From an uncultured Treponema sp. (lineage in GTDB: Bacteria > Spirochaetota > Spirochaetia > Treponematales > Treponemataceae), in assembly GCA_937902125.1 (NCBI GenBank), contig CALDIB010000087.1, positions 1 through 64,000 of the forward strand: a stretch of DNA of 64,000 bases. The letters run 5' to 3'. Under the pieces are notes generated by a model, which was not told the DNA's origin, searched no databases, and worked only from the letters and a program-made list of their open reading frames with translations. Each line of letters starts with the position of its first letter. The first letter of the stretch is position 1. Position numbers and translations under genes: made by a program. Shown piece after piece: positions 25,191-33,903 of the stretch.

Positions 25191-27081
25191 CCAAATTTAC
25201 CGTCGCCAAATCAGGAGCGTCGATTCCCAAAAGGTCTCTGACTTCAGCCATTGTTTTTGGTCCGTCTTTTCCGGCTCCCGGAATGTCTTCCGCGTAGGGC
25301 ATGTTTATGACCGCATACAAGCGCACCGGCTTTGCCTTTCCCTTTACGGTGACAGAAGGCATTTGCTCCACAAGAACGTAATCCTTTATAAGCTCGTATG
25401 TGTTTTCAGTCAAAAGAATGTCGGTGTGAAGGGGCTTGTTCAAAGACTCCGTTCTTGAAGCGAAGTTGACCGTGTCGCCGATTACAGTGTATTCCATTCT
25501 TTCGTTTGAACCAATCTGGCCCGCGATTACTGGCCCCGTGTTGATGCCGCAGCCAATTCTAATTATAGGCTTTTTGTCTCCGCCCCGGCCAACATTGAAT
25601 TCCCGCAAGGAAGCGCGCATCATAAGCGCCGCGCGAACGCAACGAAGAGCGTCAAGCGCCGGGTCTCCGCTGGTGACTGGAGCGCCCCAAACGGCCATGA
25701 CAGCGTCGCCGATAAATTTGTCAACGACGCCCTTTGTTTGGTTGACGCAAGAAACCATGCGGGTCATGTATTGGTTCAAAAATTCAACTACTTCAAACGG
25801 CTCAAGCTTTTCGCTGATTGCGGTAAAGGAACGGATGTCGCTAAAGAAAACCGTGCAAGTTTTTGTTTCGCCGCCCAATGTCAATTCGCCCCGCGACGCT
25901 TTTTCGGCGATGTCCTTGTTGATGAAGCGGCCAAAGGTGTCCTTCAATCTTTCCCGCTCGGCAAGACCGGCGCTCATTCTGCCAAAGGATTGCGTCAAAA
26001 CGCCAATCTCGTCGTGGCCCCGCGCCTTTAGGCGAACGTCATAGTCGCCGTCTTCTATTTGAGCGCTGGCCACAGTCAATTTCTTTAGCGGCCGGCTCAG
26101 GCTTAAAGACCAAAACCAAACCAAAATAATCGAAACGAACAAGACGGCCAGCGTCAAGTAAATGTTTCGCTTTGTTGTGGCGCGGACGTTTTCAAAAATC
26201 AATTCGGACTGAACGGTGGTCAGAACGCCCAAATCGCCAAGCTCCAATTTTTGGTAGGCTCCAAAATATTCCTTTCCGTCGATGTCGGTGTAAAGAATTT
26301 GGCGGTTTTCGTCATTGTTCTTTCGCATTTGAACGACAAGGGGCGAATCCGAAAAATTGGCGTTAAGACGCATGGTCTCAAAGTCAGGATGAATCAAAAC
26401 GTCGCTCCGGTTGTTGATTACAAAAGAAGAGCTTGCCGAGCCTCCGCCAAAGGACGCCGTCAAAGATTCGCTTGAGCAGATTATAACCGCCGCGTCGTTC
26501 CTGCCCATGCCGCTCCAAGGAAGAACGAGCGCGATTGTTCCAAAGTCAAAAAATGGAGTGGCGTTCAACACCGTCACTTCTTGGCCAAAAGAGCGCTCTA
26601 TAGATTCCCGCTCCGTGGAAATGAAAACTTCAATTTGGTCTTCGTCCAATTCATTTTGCGCGAAGAATTTGTTGTTCACCAAGCGCAAGTCGCTGTCTCC
26701 CCGCTGGAAATTTTCCTTGGACAAAAGGACTATGGCGGCGATGTCGGGGTTTCTGTCAAAGTAAAGGGAGGACGAAGAACGGGCGATGTAATTGGAGCCG
26801 TTTGAGTTTGCGATTACATCCAAAAGCAAAAGAGCGTTGGAACGAATTTGGCCGATGGTGTTTTTGACCGCGCTGGCCGAGCGGTTGTTGGCGTCAAAGT
26901 TTGTGTTTTCCGCGGTGATGCGAACGTCGTCGCTTACAAAAAAGTTTACCAAATATGTAATCGAACCAAGAGAGATGACTATCAAAAATGAAACAATCAG
27001 CACAAGCTTTATGCCAATTGGAAACCGGACGGTCAAGTTTTTTTCGGCCTTTTCGTTTTTTTCCTCGTTTTCCTTTGCCAA
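25156..27081 (-). CDS. Membrane-bound class III adenylate/guanylate cyclase
   Basis: The 641-residue enzyme makes cAMP (or cGMP) at the inner membrane. Order: transmembrane helix (GIKLVLIVSFLIVISLGSI, about 22-45), extracytoplasmic sensor domain (50-305), second helix (IYLTLAVLFVSIILVWFW), HAMP (about 330-380) and cyclase homology domain (about 400-600) with VFFSDIRSFTAISEKL and DKFIGDAVMAVWG (the two metal-binding aspartates) and GQIGSNERMEYTVIGDTVN. The C-terminus (about 600-641) is charged. It starts the module with the FecR protein and probably reads an envelope signal. Substrate choice cannot be told from the motifs alone. Confidence 0.9.
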   Translation of the reverse strand: MAKENEEKNEKAEKNLTVRFPIGIKLVLIVSFLIVISLGSITYLVNFFVSDDVRITAENTNFDANNRSASAVKNTIGQIRSNALLLLDVIANSNGSNYIARSSSSLYFDRNPDIAAIVLLSKENFQRGDSDLRLVNNKFFAQNELDEDQIEVFISTERESIERSFGQEVTVLNATPFFDFGTIALVLPWSGMGRNDAAVIICSSESLTASFGGGSASSSFVINNRSDVLIHPDFETMRLNANFSDSPLVVQMRKNNDENRQILYTDIDGKEYFGAYQKLELGDLGVLTTVQSELIFENVRATTKRNIYLTLAVLFVSIILVWFWSLSLSRPLKKLTVASAQIEDGDYDVRLKARGHDEIGVLTQSFGRMSAGLAERERLKDTFGRFINKDIAEKASRGELTLGGETKTCTVFFSDIRSFTAISEKLEPFEVVEFLNQYMTRMVSCVNQTKGVVDKFIGDAVMAVWGAPVTSGDPALDALRCVRAALMMRASLREFNVGRGGDKKPIIRIGCGINTGPVIAGQIGSNERMEYTVIGDTVNFASRTESLNKPLHTDILLTENTYELIKDYVLVEQMPSVTVKGKAKPVRLYAVINMPYAEDIPGAGKDGPKTMAEVRDLLGIDAPDLATVNLDEEEKKYKIQR

Positions 27082-27240
27082 AATCTACCCCTATTTTAAC
27101 CGAAATATTATAATGAATTTCGGCGCTTTGTTCCATAGAGAGAGCCGCCGCGCGCGAATTGGATTCCAGCTCCAAAGGCAAAACGGCGCAATCCCCCTTA
27201 TCGTTGAATTTTCGGCAGAATTTGAGAAAAAGTTTAGGGA

Positions 27241-27365
27241 ACCTCTAAAAATTGCAATTTTTAGAGGTAACTCTGAAAATGCGATGTTCTAAGTCGTTGT
27301 ATTTCAACGACTTAGAACTCGACGGCATCTCGAAAAAATTATCTAAAACGAGTTTTTCGAGATGC
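27241..27365. repeat. Array of three palindromic repeats
   Basis: Three inverted repeats follow one another: a perfect 28-base palindrome (27241-27268, ACCTCTAAAAATTG centre), a 14-base stem with a five-base loop (27286-27318, GTTCTAAGTCGTTG), and a 13-base stem with a 15-base loop (27325-27365, GCATCTCGAAAAA). They lie between the divergent cyclase and DUF3990 genes. The rest of 27082-27454 holds no gene that I can support; the open frame at 27362 starts inside the last palindrome. Confidence 0.8.
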
Positions 27366-27454
27366 CCTTTAATTGCATGGCTGGGGCAAAAAGTTTGAAA
27401 GACGAACCTTTGCCTTGCGTCAAAGAAAAAAATGTAATAGAATTATTTTTAAAT

Positions 27455-28099
27455 ATGATTTTATACCACGGAAGTCCAAATAAAATCGTAGTTCCTCAGT
27501 TCGGACTTGGCGAAGACCGCCATGACTACGGGAAGGGCTTTTACTTGACAGAAGATTTGGAACTTGCAAAAGAATGGGCGGTTTGCAGGCCGGAAACTGA
27601 AAGCGGTTTTGTCCACACTTTTGATTTGAACGCCAATGAACTAAACATTTTTGACTTTGAAAAAGAAAGCATTTTATGCTGGCTTGGCGAGCTTATGAAG
27701 CATAGGAACGCGGATGATTCCAAACGATACAGAATGCTTTCTGAAAAGTTTATAAAAAAATTCGGCAAAGACACTAGCCGAGCCGATGTCATAAAGGGTT
27801 GGAGGGCAAACGCTTCGTATTTTTACATAGCAAAGGCATTTGTCCGCGACGATGTTGACATGGACATTTTGGAAGAACTCATGCAGTTAGGAGGCCTTGG
27901 AATTCAATGGTGTCTTAAATCAAAAAAAGCCTTTGCCAACATAAAGGAAATTTCCGACCCGATTGCCATTGATTATCATGAGTTCAACGCAAGATACAAC
28001 GAGCGCGACGCGGCGGCTAGAAGCAAAATGAAAGCCTTGATTGATTCCGACAAAAATAAAGTTGAAAAAGTTTTCAGCGTTTTAGTGACGGAGAAATAA
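27455..28099 (+). CDS. DUF3990 (ADP-ribosyltransferase-like) protein, possible toxin
   Basis: The 214-residue protein starts MILYHGSPNKIVVPQFGLGE and continues with DYGKGFYLTEDLELAKEWA, the signature of DUF3990 proteins, which belong to the ADP-ribosyltransferase fold (His of HGS and Tyr of GFY fit the H-Y part of the catalytic triad). Family members often sit in two-gene cassettes and are suspected toxins. The start at 27455 is chosen because it begins at the conserved motif; no clear ribosome site is visible and the frame is open to 27362. The gene is one base before a 140-residue partner. Toxic activity is inference. Confidence 0.7.
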   Translation: MILYHGSPNKIVVPQFGLGEDRHDYGKGFYLTEDLELAKEWAVCRPETESGFVHTFDLNANELNIFDFEKESILCWLGELMKHRNADDSKRYRMLSEKFIKKFGKDTSRADVIKGWRANASYFYIAKAFVRDDVDMDILEELMQLGGLGIQWCLKSKKAFANIKEISDPIAIDYHEFNARYNERDAAARSKMKALIDSDKNKVEKVFSVLVTEK

Positions 28100-28100
28100 A

Positions 28101-28523
28101 ATGAACTCATACCCGCAATGCTATGTAAATGAAATTGTAGAAACTCAGGGCAAGTTGTTTGAACTTGCGGCCGACACGCCGTCGCTGGACTTTGAAGACT
28201 TTGCGGAAAAATACTTGGCAAGCAAGACGCGCGCCTACTTGGACAAAGCGGACGCGTATCTTAGCAACTTAGACCAAAAGGAATTGTTTGAATATTTTTG
28301 CAAAATCGACGGTTTTTCGCCCAAAACAGGAAAATCAATTTTAGGCTTCGCTCCAAATTGGATTGGCCAATTTTACGCCCGCTTTCAATGGCAAAAAAAC
28401 ATTTCAAGCAAGGCGCTCTTAAAACTTCTTCCGATCGATTTTGTAGAATCCTCCTACGCCGGCCTCCACGACTTGGACTTGGATTTGGCGGTGGAAAAAG
28501 TTTTTAAGAATTTGCAAAAATGA
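28101..28523 (+). CDS. Unknown protein paired with the DUF3990 gene
   Basis: A 140-residue, probably cytoplasmic, helical protein (MNSYPQCYVNEIVETQGKLF) with no signal peptide or transmembrane helix. The C-terminal element DFVESSYAGLHDLDLDLAVE faintly recalls the DUF3791 proteins that accompany DUF3990, but the match is weak and the length is about twice theirs. It starts one base after the DUF3990 stop, so the two are co-translated; a role as antitoxin or immunity partner is plausible. It ends two bases before the convergent lipoprotein gene. Confidence 0.6.
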   Translation: MNSYPQCYVNEIVETQGKLFELAADTPSLDFEDFAEKYLASKTRAYLDKADAYLSNLDQKELFEYFCKIDGFSPKTGKSILGFAPNWIGQFYARFQWQKNISSKALLKLLPIDFVESSYAGLHDLDLDLAVEKVFKNLQK

Positions 28524-28525
28524 TG

Positions 28526-30022
28526 TTAGCGAATCTTGAGCGTGGCATCCCCAATATCAATATTCCAAGAGCTAACACCGCTTATATCAGGAATGTCAAA
28601 GCGTATATGACAAGTCACATGAAGCGTGTCTTTTTGCGTATCGTCAAAAATTTGGTCAAAACTGCGCGGATCCCAAGACCTGCATTCGACACTCCAGACA
28701 AATTCATCTGTCACACTGTCAAGCTCTCTTCCGCCAATCCATGGAATGGCGTAATTCGTGTCCCAAGGAACGCCGCCGTCCGCCTTTAGCTGGCTTTGAT
28801 TTGTCGCGAAAAAGGCGCAAGAGCTTCTAAAATTTTTCATGTCTCCAACGGGCGGCTCAAATGACAAGCCTTCCATTTTTACACTTGGCTTTTGCCCGTC
28901 ATAACTCAGCGTGACTTTGTCAAGCTTTGGCTCTTTTATAATTTCGCCAAGTCCTTCGTCAGCGGCGACAACAAGCTTTTCGCACAAGATAGATTCCCTC
29001 AATGTTCCGTCATAGGGTTCAATTTGAATCTCATATTCGCAAAGTTTTCCAGGCTCGCAAAGAGGCCAAAAAACCGTCAATTCATCCTTGCTTGGGCTGC
29101 CCAAGTCTAAAGTCGCGCTCAAGGCTGCTTTTGAAAAGCCTCCGGAAGTACTGATAAAGACGCTAGTCCAGCCGCCGTAAGTTTTGATTGTGTCTCTGTA
29201 TTCATAGTTGCCGTTGCCTTGGCCGACATTCGTCCACACTTCCTCAAAGTCACCGTTTCCTTGACCGACGTTATACCATCCTTCACGATAATCACCTTTT
29301 CCGTCTCCGACATAAACATATTCATCGACAAGTTCTTCAGAATAATCATATCCTCCTTTTTGTTGTTCCACATATTCAAACTTCCAATCTCCATTTCCTT
29401 CTCCAACATACTGCGGAGAACTGCAATAATCGCCGTGAGGATATCCCACATATTCATATTTTCCATTTTGTAATAAACTATAGTCGCCGTTTCCTGGGCC
29501 AACATATTCATATTTAAAAATACAATTTCCATTATTGGCGTCAACTTCCGTATAAGTCCTTCCATAACTTCCACGAGCGACATCTTTGTAATGACATTTT
29601 CCTATGCAAATTCGGTTGCCGTTACCTTGTCCGACATTTCGAACTTCAAATTTAAGGTCGCCGCTCCCTTCTCCGACATACTCTAGATTTACTCTATAGT
29701 CGCCTTTTCCTTCTCCGACATACACATAATCATTGCAAGGCTCTTCCTTCACCAGCTTTTCGGGGTTGAAAACATCTTCTGTTGGCCGCGTAATCTTGAA
29801 CATAAGGCCGCCGGGAACTTTGTAAACCTTCGCGTGCTCGCTTTGCAAAATTTCAGTCGTAATGGCAGGGGCGCCCGTTTCAGGCGTTTCCGCAGTTCCA
29901 CCTCCGTTTGACCCTTCGCCCGAACTGCCAGTTCCGCCGGCGGCGTTTGAACAAGACGCCAAAATCAAAGGCAAGGCAAAAAGAGCGGCCAGCACCGCCG
30001 CAAGAAAAGACGTTTTTTTCAT
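28526..30022 (-). CDS. Lipoprotein with YVGxGxGDY repeats
   Basis: The 498-residue lipoprotein has the lipobox LILASCS (Cys24), a low-complexity Gly/Ser/Thr linker (25-50), and about ten repeats of 12-20 residues between residues 98 and 295 with the core YVGEGKGDY / NVGQGNGDF, spaced by aromatic and acidic residues. The rest is an Ig-like beta-rich domain of unknown family (300-498). The repeat is regular enough to form a beta-solenoid or a calcium-binding roll. It has a perfect consensus promoter at 30101-30129 and lies divergent from an XRE regulator. I do not recognise the family. Confidence 0.75.
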   Translation of the reverse strand: MKKTSFLAAVLAALFALPLILASCSNAAGGTGSSGEGSNGGGTAETPETGAPAITTEILQSEHAKVYKVPGGLMFKITRPTEDVFNPEKLVKEEPCNDYVYVGEGKGDYRVNLEYVGEGSGDLKFEVRNVGQGNGNRICIGKCHYKDVARGSYGRTYTEVDANNGNCIFKYEYVGPGNGDYSLLQNGKYEYVGYPHGDYCSSPQYVGEGNGDWKFEYVEQQKGGYDYSEELVDEYVYVGDGKGDYREGWYNVGQGNGDFEEVWTNVGQGNGNYEYRDTIKTYGGWTSVFISTSGGFSKAALSATLDLGSPSKDELTVFWPLCEPGKLCEYEIQIEPYDGTLRESILCEKLVVAADEGLGEIIKEPKLDKVTLSYDGQKPSVKMEGLSFEPPVGDMKNFRSSCAFFATNQSQLKADGGVPWDTNYAIPWIGGRELDSVTDEFVWSVECRSWDPRSFDQIFDDTQKDTLHVTCHIRFDIPDISGVSSWNIDIGDATLKIR

Positions 30023-30100
30023 ACATTCAACCCTACTTTTATAGTTAAAATCACATTTTTAGACGAAATTTTTAAAAATTCCGCCTAATAAACTGTAAAA

Positions 30101-30160
30101 ATTATAGTCTGATAAGCGTATTTTGTCAAATTTATTTTTTTTCCGCTTGTTAGACTATAA
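30101..30160. promoter_or_regulatory. Divergent promoter region with an imperfect dyad
   Basis: For the lipoprotein: TTGACA (30124-30129), 17 bases, TATAAT (30101-30106), minus strand. An inverted repeat with arms at 30102-30118 and 30144-30160 (CGCTTRTYAGACTATAA, 15 of 17 matching) overlaps the minus -10 box and a TATAAC at 30156 on the plus side. Arm centres are 42 bases apart, four helix turns, so one protein could bind both. The XRE regulator next door is the natural candidate. Confidence 0.55.
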
Positions 30161-30192
30161 CAAAAAAATGGCTTTGCAATTATTATGAAAGA

Positions 30193-30525
30193 ATGGGCGT
30201 TAGAGAAACTTTCAAGGAAAACTTAAAATACTGGCGCAACATGGCCAATTTGACGCAAGAACAACTTTCAGAACTGATAGGCTACGGAAGCGGATACATT
30301 TCGGAGATAGAAAGCCGGGACATTTTTCCCAAGCCGGAGACAATCGACGCAATCGCCAACGCCTTAAAAATCGCGCCCTCTCAACTTTTTGAAAGCCAAG
30401 GCTGCCCCAAAAACGCCATCGCCTTTGACAAAGAGAAATTCGTCCAAGAAATTTCCGACGGCCTCTACGAAAAGCTCAACGCCGGGATGCTGGACTACTT
30501 TGACAGTTTCGCAAAAAAAATGTAA
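30193..30525 (+). CDS. XRE-family transcriptional regulator
   Basis: The 110-residue protein has an N-terminal Cro/CI helix-turn-helix (FKENLKYWRNMANLTQEQLS and GYGSGYISEIESRDIFPKPE; residues 6-62) and a C-terminal helical tail (FDKEKFVQEISDGLYEKLNA) that may mediate oligomerisation. It is divergent from the repeat lipoprotein and ends eight bases before the convergent pncB gene. It probably binds the dyad at 30102-30160. Confidence 0.85.
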   Translation: MGVRETFKENLKYWRNMANLTQEQLSELIGYGSGYISEIESRDIFPKPETIDAIANALKIAPSQLFESQGCPKNAIAFDKEKFVQEISDGLYEKLNAGMLDYFDSFAKKM

Positions 30526-30533
30526 GCCTCGCC

Positions 30534-31760
30534 CTAAAAGTCCAATTCCTTGTGCTCAAGCCGCCATTTGATGGCGCGGGTGAGGTAGTCGATGTAGGCG
30601 GGATCCTTGCACATGTTCTTTCCTTCGACGTCGGAAAGCTTTGCCACAGGCCCGTCGTTGCATTCGGTGACTTTCATGACGATGTTCAGCGGCTCGATGT
30701 CGGTGTCGTTGGCGATGTAGGTGCCGATTCCAAAAGCCACCCGCGCCCTGTCCTTAAAATGCGCGTAAATCGCCGAGGCCCGCTCAAAGTCCAAGCTGTC
30801 GCTGAACATGAGGCTTTTGGTTTTTGGGTCAATTCCCAAAGACTTGTAGTGCTCGATGAGCCGCTCGCCCCAAGCGTAAGGGTCGCCGGAATCGTGGCGG
30901 ACTCCGCTAAAAAGGGTGGCGTAGGTTTTTCTAAAGTCCCGCAAAAAGACTTCCGTTCCAACAGTGTCGGTAAGGGCAATTCCGTTAAGAACGCCGTATT
31001 CCTTTACCCAAGACTCCAGCATGAACCAGTTGGAATACGCGGGATTGCGCTTTCTGTCGCCCTGGCCCACGCATTGAACAAATTCATGGGCCATAGTTCC
31101 AATGGGCTTCACGCCAAGTTTTTTTGCCAAAAGAACGTTGCTGGTTCCCACAAAATGGGAATCCTTAAAGCCCCGCGACTTTTCCGTGTCGATTATTTTT
31201 TGAATCGCGTATTCCTGAGCCTCCGCGCTAAGGCGGCGCCTAAGGCCAAATTCGGAAAATCCTCCCAGCGTCCAAGTTCCGTCGGCAAGGGCCGCCAGTT
31301 TTTTGTCAGCGCGCGACTTGAAGCTTTTTAGCAAGGCGTCGTAGTCATGCGCCATTCTAAAATAAACTTCGTTCACAATGGCCAGCGTCGGAATCTCGTA
31401 AAAAGAAGTGTTGGCCCAAGTTCCAAAAGTTTCTATCTCAAGGCCGCAGCCTGAATCCGTGGAACGAATTTTAAATTCTTCAAAGCGGGGATGCCACAAG
31501 CGCAAGTAGTCAACGTAGTCTCGCTTGATCCATTCGATTTTGCGCAAGTAGTCCAACTCTTCCTCGGTGAAGGAAAGCGCGCAATAAGCCTTTATTTGCC
31601 TTGCTATTTCGTCCACCATTTGGGGCGTGAATTTTACGTCCTTGTTGCGGCATTTAAAATCCCACATGGTCATGTAGCTGGGGAATTGGTGAAAAATCGC
31701 CTGCCCCATGCTGAACTTGTACATGTCGGTTTCCAAAAGGCTTGTGATTATCTGCTTCAT
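30534..31760 (-). CDS. pncB: Nicotinate phosphoribosyltransferase
   Basis: PncB makes nicotinate mononucleotide from nicotinate and PRPP in NAD salvage. The 408 residues show LLETDMYKFSMGQAIFHQF at the N-terminus, GTSNVLLAKKLGVKPIGTMA, the active-site histidine loop IGTMAHEFVQ and FSGVRHDSGDPYAWGERLIE. Length is normal for the bacterial family. The start at 31760 leaves nine bases to AAGGAG; in-frame ATG at 31766 would be only three bases from it. Confidence 0.93.
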   Translation of the reverse strand: MKQIITSLLETDMYKFSMGQAIFHQFPSYMTMWDFKCRNKDVKFTPQMVDEIARQIKAYCALSFTEEELDYLRKIEWIKRDYVDYLRLWHPRFEEFKIRSTDSGCGLEIETFGTWANTSFYEIPTLAIVNEVYFRMAHDYDALLKSFKSRADKKLAALADGTWTLGGFSEFGLRRRLSAEAQEYAIQKIIDTEKSRGFKDSHFVGTSNVLLAKKLGVKPIGTMAHEFVQCVGQGDRKRNPAYSNWFMLESWVKEYGVLNGIALTDTVGTEVFLRDFRKTYATLFSGVRHDSGDPYAWGERLIEHYKSLGIDPKTKSLMFSDSLDFERASAIYAHFKDRARVAFGIGTYIANDTDIEPLNIVMKVTECNDGPVAKLSDVEGKNMCKDPAYIDYLTRAIKWRLEHKELDF

Positions 31761-31777
31761 TTTCATCAACTCCTTAT

Positions 31778-32713
31778 TTAGGCAATTTCTTTATTTCTCG
31801 AAATCTCTTTTCCTTCTTCAGAGCTCTCAATGTAAGTCTTTATCGCTTCCGCTACATATTTTGCTAAATTCACAGGAACCGCATTTCCTATCATTTGTTC
31901 TTGGTTTGTTTTTGAACCAAGAAAAATAAAATCTTCTGGAAATGTTTGAATCATGCCGCGTTCTTTTGTCGTAAGCGGCCTAATTCCAGCTTTGCTTTTT
32001 ACAGGATCATTGGGCCTTAACTCATACCCAGCCGGCATAGGGCGGTTCACGCCTCTGATTGTAGGACTAGGTTCATCCACGCTAAAAATGCCTCTCCTGA
32101 CATAACTGCGCGGATGGCGGTAATAATACCTTATATCCAATTTATCCCCGAAATAATCTGAGACTGTCATTGGCTTTTTTGCGAGGCGTCCATTCAGTTG
32201 CGACGACATAAAACCATCGTCAACACCCAAACACCCAATCATAACAAAACGCTTTCTTTTTTGAGGAACTCCGCATAAGCTTGCGTCAAGGACAGTATAT
32301 GTGAGTCCATATCCGGCATTTTTATATATCGCCATTGCATCGATAAGTTTCTGAGTCTTTTTTATTCGTTCTACATTCTCCATAACGAACCATTTTGGAT
32401 GAACCTCAGAAATAATTTTTGCATAGGAAACAGTAAGATCTCCTCGACCATTATCTTCATTTCTTTTTCCTGCGGAAGAAAAATCTTGGCACGGCGGGCC
32501 GCCTATAATCATTTCGGGGGCGTACGACCTAATTTTTTCAGAGGCTTCTTTCACATTCATCAAGTCTTGCTTTATAACCGGATGATTAAAATTTTTTTTG
32601 TAGACCTCAAGCGCCTCATCCCAAAAATCAAAGCCAGCCTCCACATCAAAACCAGCTTTCATAAATCCCAAACTCAAACCGCCGCAACCGCAAAACAAAT
32701 CAACTACTTTCAT
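31778..32713 (-). CDS. C5-cytosine DNA methyltransferase of a type II restriction-modification system
   Basis: The 311-residue enzyme has all core motifs of the Dcm/HhaI family: I VVDLFCGCGGLSLGF, IV IGGPPCQDFSSAG (catalytic Cys), VI FVMENVERI, VIII QKRKRFVMIG, and X MIGNAVPVNLAKYV. The target-recognition region lies about residues 175-235. The start at 32713 begins at motif I with GAGG just upstream. It follows a HindVP-like endonuclease gene by seven bases. Codons are visibly more AT-rich than in neighbouring operons, which suggests acquisition. Confidence 0.93.
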   Translation of the reverse strand: MKVVDLFCGCGGLSLGFMKAGFDVEAGFDFWDEALEVYKKNFNHPVIKQDLMNVKEASEKIRSYAPEMIIGGPPCQDFSSAGKRNEDNGRGDLTVSYAKIISEVHPKWFVMENVERIKKTQKLIDAMAIYKNAGYGLTYTVLDASLCGVPQKRKRFVMIGCLGVDDGFMSSQLNGRLAKKPMTVSDYFGDKLDIRYYYRHPRSYVRRGIFSVDEPSPTIRGVNRPMPAGYELRPNDPVKSKAGIRPLTTKERGMIQTFPEDFIFLGSKTNQEQMIGNAVPVNLAKYVAEAIKTYIESSEEGKEISRNKEIA

Positions 32714-32720
32714 TCGCGCC

Positions 32721-33779
32721 TCACTTAAAAATTTCCGGACTGTAAAACAAAACGGCGTCAAATCGTCGTTCCGGGCTTAGCATATTTTGTCCACCGCCAA
32801 GTATTATGTTCTTTATTTCACTTTTGCTTATTCTTGGATGCGTCAATTCTTTGCCAGAAAGGAACCTGTGGCTTTGAATTCCAGATATAGCAAACGCTTT
32901 GTCGTTAGCATTGCCGTAAGAATGATTCTTTATTATCTCAACATAATCAAACTGTCCGTAATTGTAAAATTCAGAAAGCATTTTGTAAATCCATACGACA
33001 GTACGCTGAAAACGTGACATTTCACTTTCAGGATTTTCATCATTCTTTAAGCACATTTGAAGAACTGCTAAATTTGACCAAACAAAAGCATCAAGACAAT
33101 CGTCCGCCAATTGCATTTTATCCCTTAAAGTCTTCCAAACTGGCTGTAAAATTAATGGGGTCTGTTTATCGCACATGTCAGAGGCGACATTTAAAACAGC
33201 CTTTTCTATCGCCTTATAATGAGGCGCGACTTCTTCTGCTGTTTCCCAGTGAACAATTTTAGGAACTCCGAAAATTAGTTTTCCCAGCCTTTCTCTGTCA
33301 TTTTCATAATTTTTGCAAATAGAACACGCCAAAAAGCAAATGGTCGGCGGCCGCATAACAATCTCACAACTATACTTATCTTCACCAAACTTCTTAGTAG
33401 TGTTGTCAGGAAGCGCCGTCAATTTTATTTCCAAACCGCAAAGATTTTCATTTGTATCACGGTTCATCATAACGAGGTCTATTTTTTCTCTGTCGCCTGT
33501 ATAAAACTTTTCGTAACCCGAATAACCGGCCTCAAAATTATAATAAGCGCTTTCAGAAAGCGGATCTATATTAAAAAGTCTCTCTCCCGAGATATAGTCG
33601 TGAATTAAATTATTATCCTTGTCAGTCTTTAAATACACAAGGTCGATTTTTTTTGAAGACATATAAGCCACAAGCGAAGCCGGAAAAGAACTATTGAACT
33701 GGTTTTTTCCCCAATACTGAGCCTTTGTATAATCACGGCTCGAATATTTCTGCCCAAAAAGTCCAGCTTGCATTTGCAT
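32721..33779 (-). CDS. HindVP-family type II restriction endonuclease
   Basis: A 352-residue protein similar to the HindVP/RE_HindVP family as I recall it: N-terminal KNQFNSSFPASLVAYMSSKK, then DREKIDLVMMN and GLEIKLTALPD, which fit a PD-(D/E)xK nuclease core (Asp about 98, Glu-x-Lys about 116-118). HindVP cuts GRCGYC; whether this enzyme has the same target cannot be read from the sequence. AAGGAG lies five bases before ATG. It precedes the methyltransferase and shares its AT-rich composition. Confidence 0.75.
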   Translation of the reverse strand: MQMQAGLFGQKYSSRDYTKAQYWGKNQFNSSFPASLVAYMSSKKIDLVYLKTDKDNNLIHDYISGERLFNIDPLSESAYYNFEAGYSGYEKFYTGDREKIDLVMMNRDTNENLCGLEIKLTALPDNTTKKFGEDKYSCEIVMRPPTICFLACSICKNYENDRERLGKLIFGVPKIVHWETAEEVAPHYKAIEKAVLNVASDMCDKQTPLILQPVWKTLRDKMQLADDCLDAFVWSNLAVLQMCLKNDENPESEMSRFQRTVVWIYKMLSEFYNYGQFDYVEIIKNHSYGNANDKAFAISGIQSHRFLSGKELTHPRISKSEIKNIILGGGQNMLSPERRFDAVLFYSPEIFK

Positions 33780-33903
33780 AAATTCTCCTTTCTCACCCGA
33801 CTATTAAGATATAGTTTTTTTATTATTTTTTATGTTTTTTACTCAAAAGAAATAAATAATTTTCTTTTTTTTTACAACAAACATTCGTCAAAAAATTTGC
33901 CGC

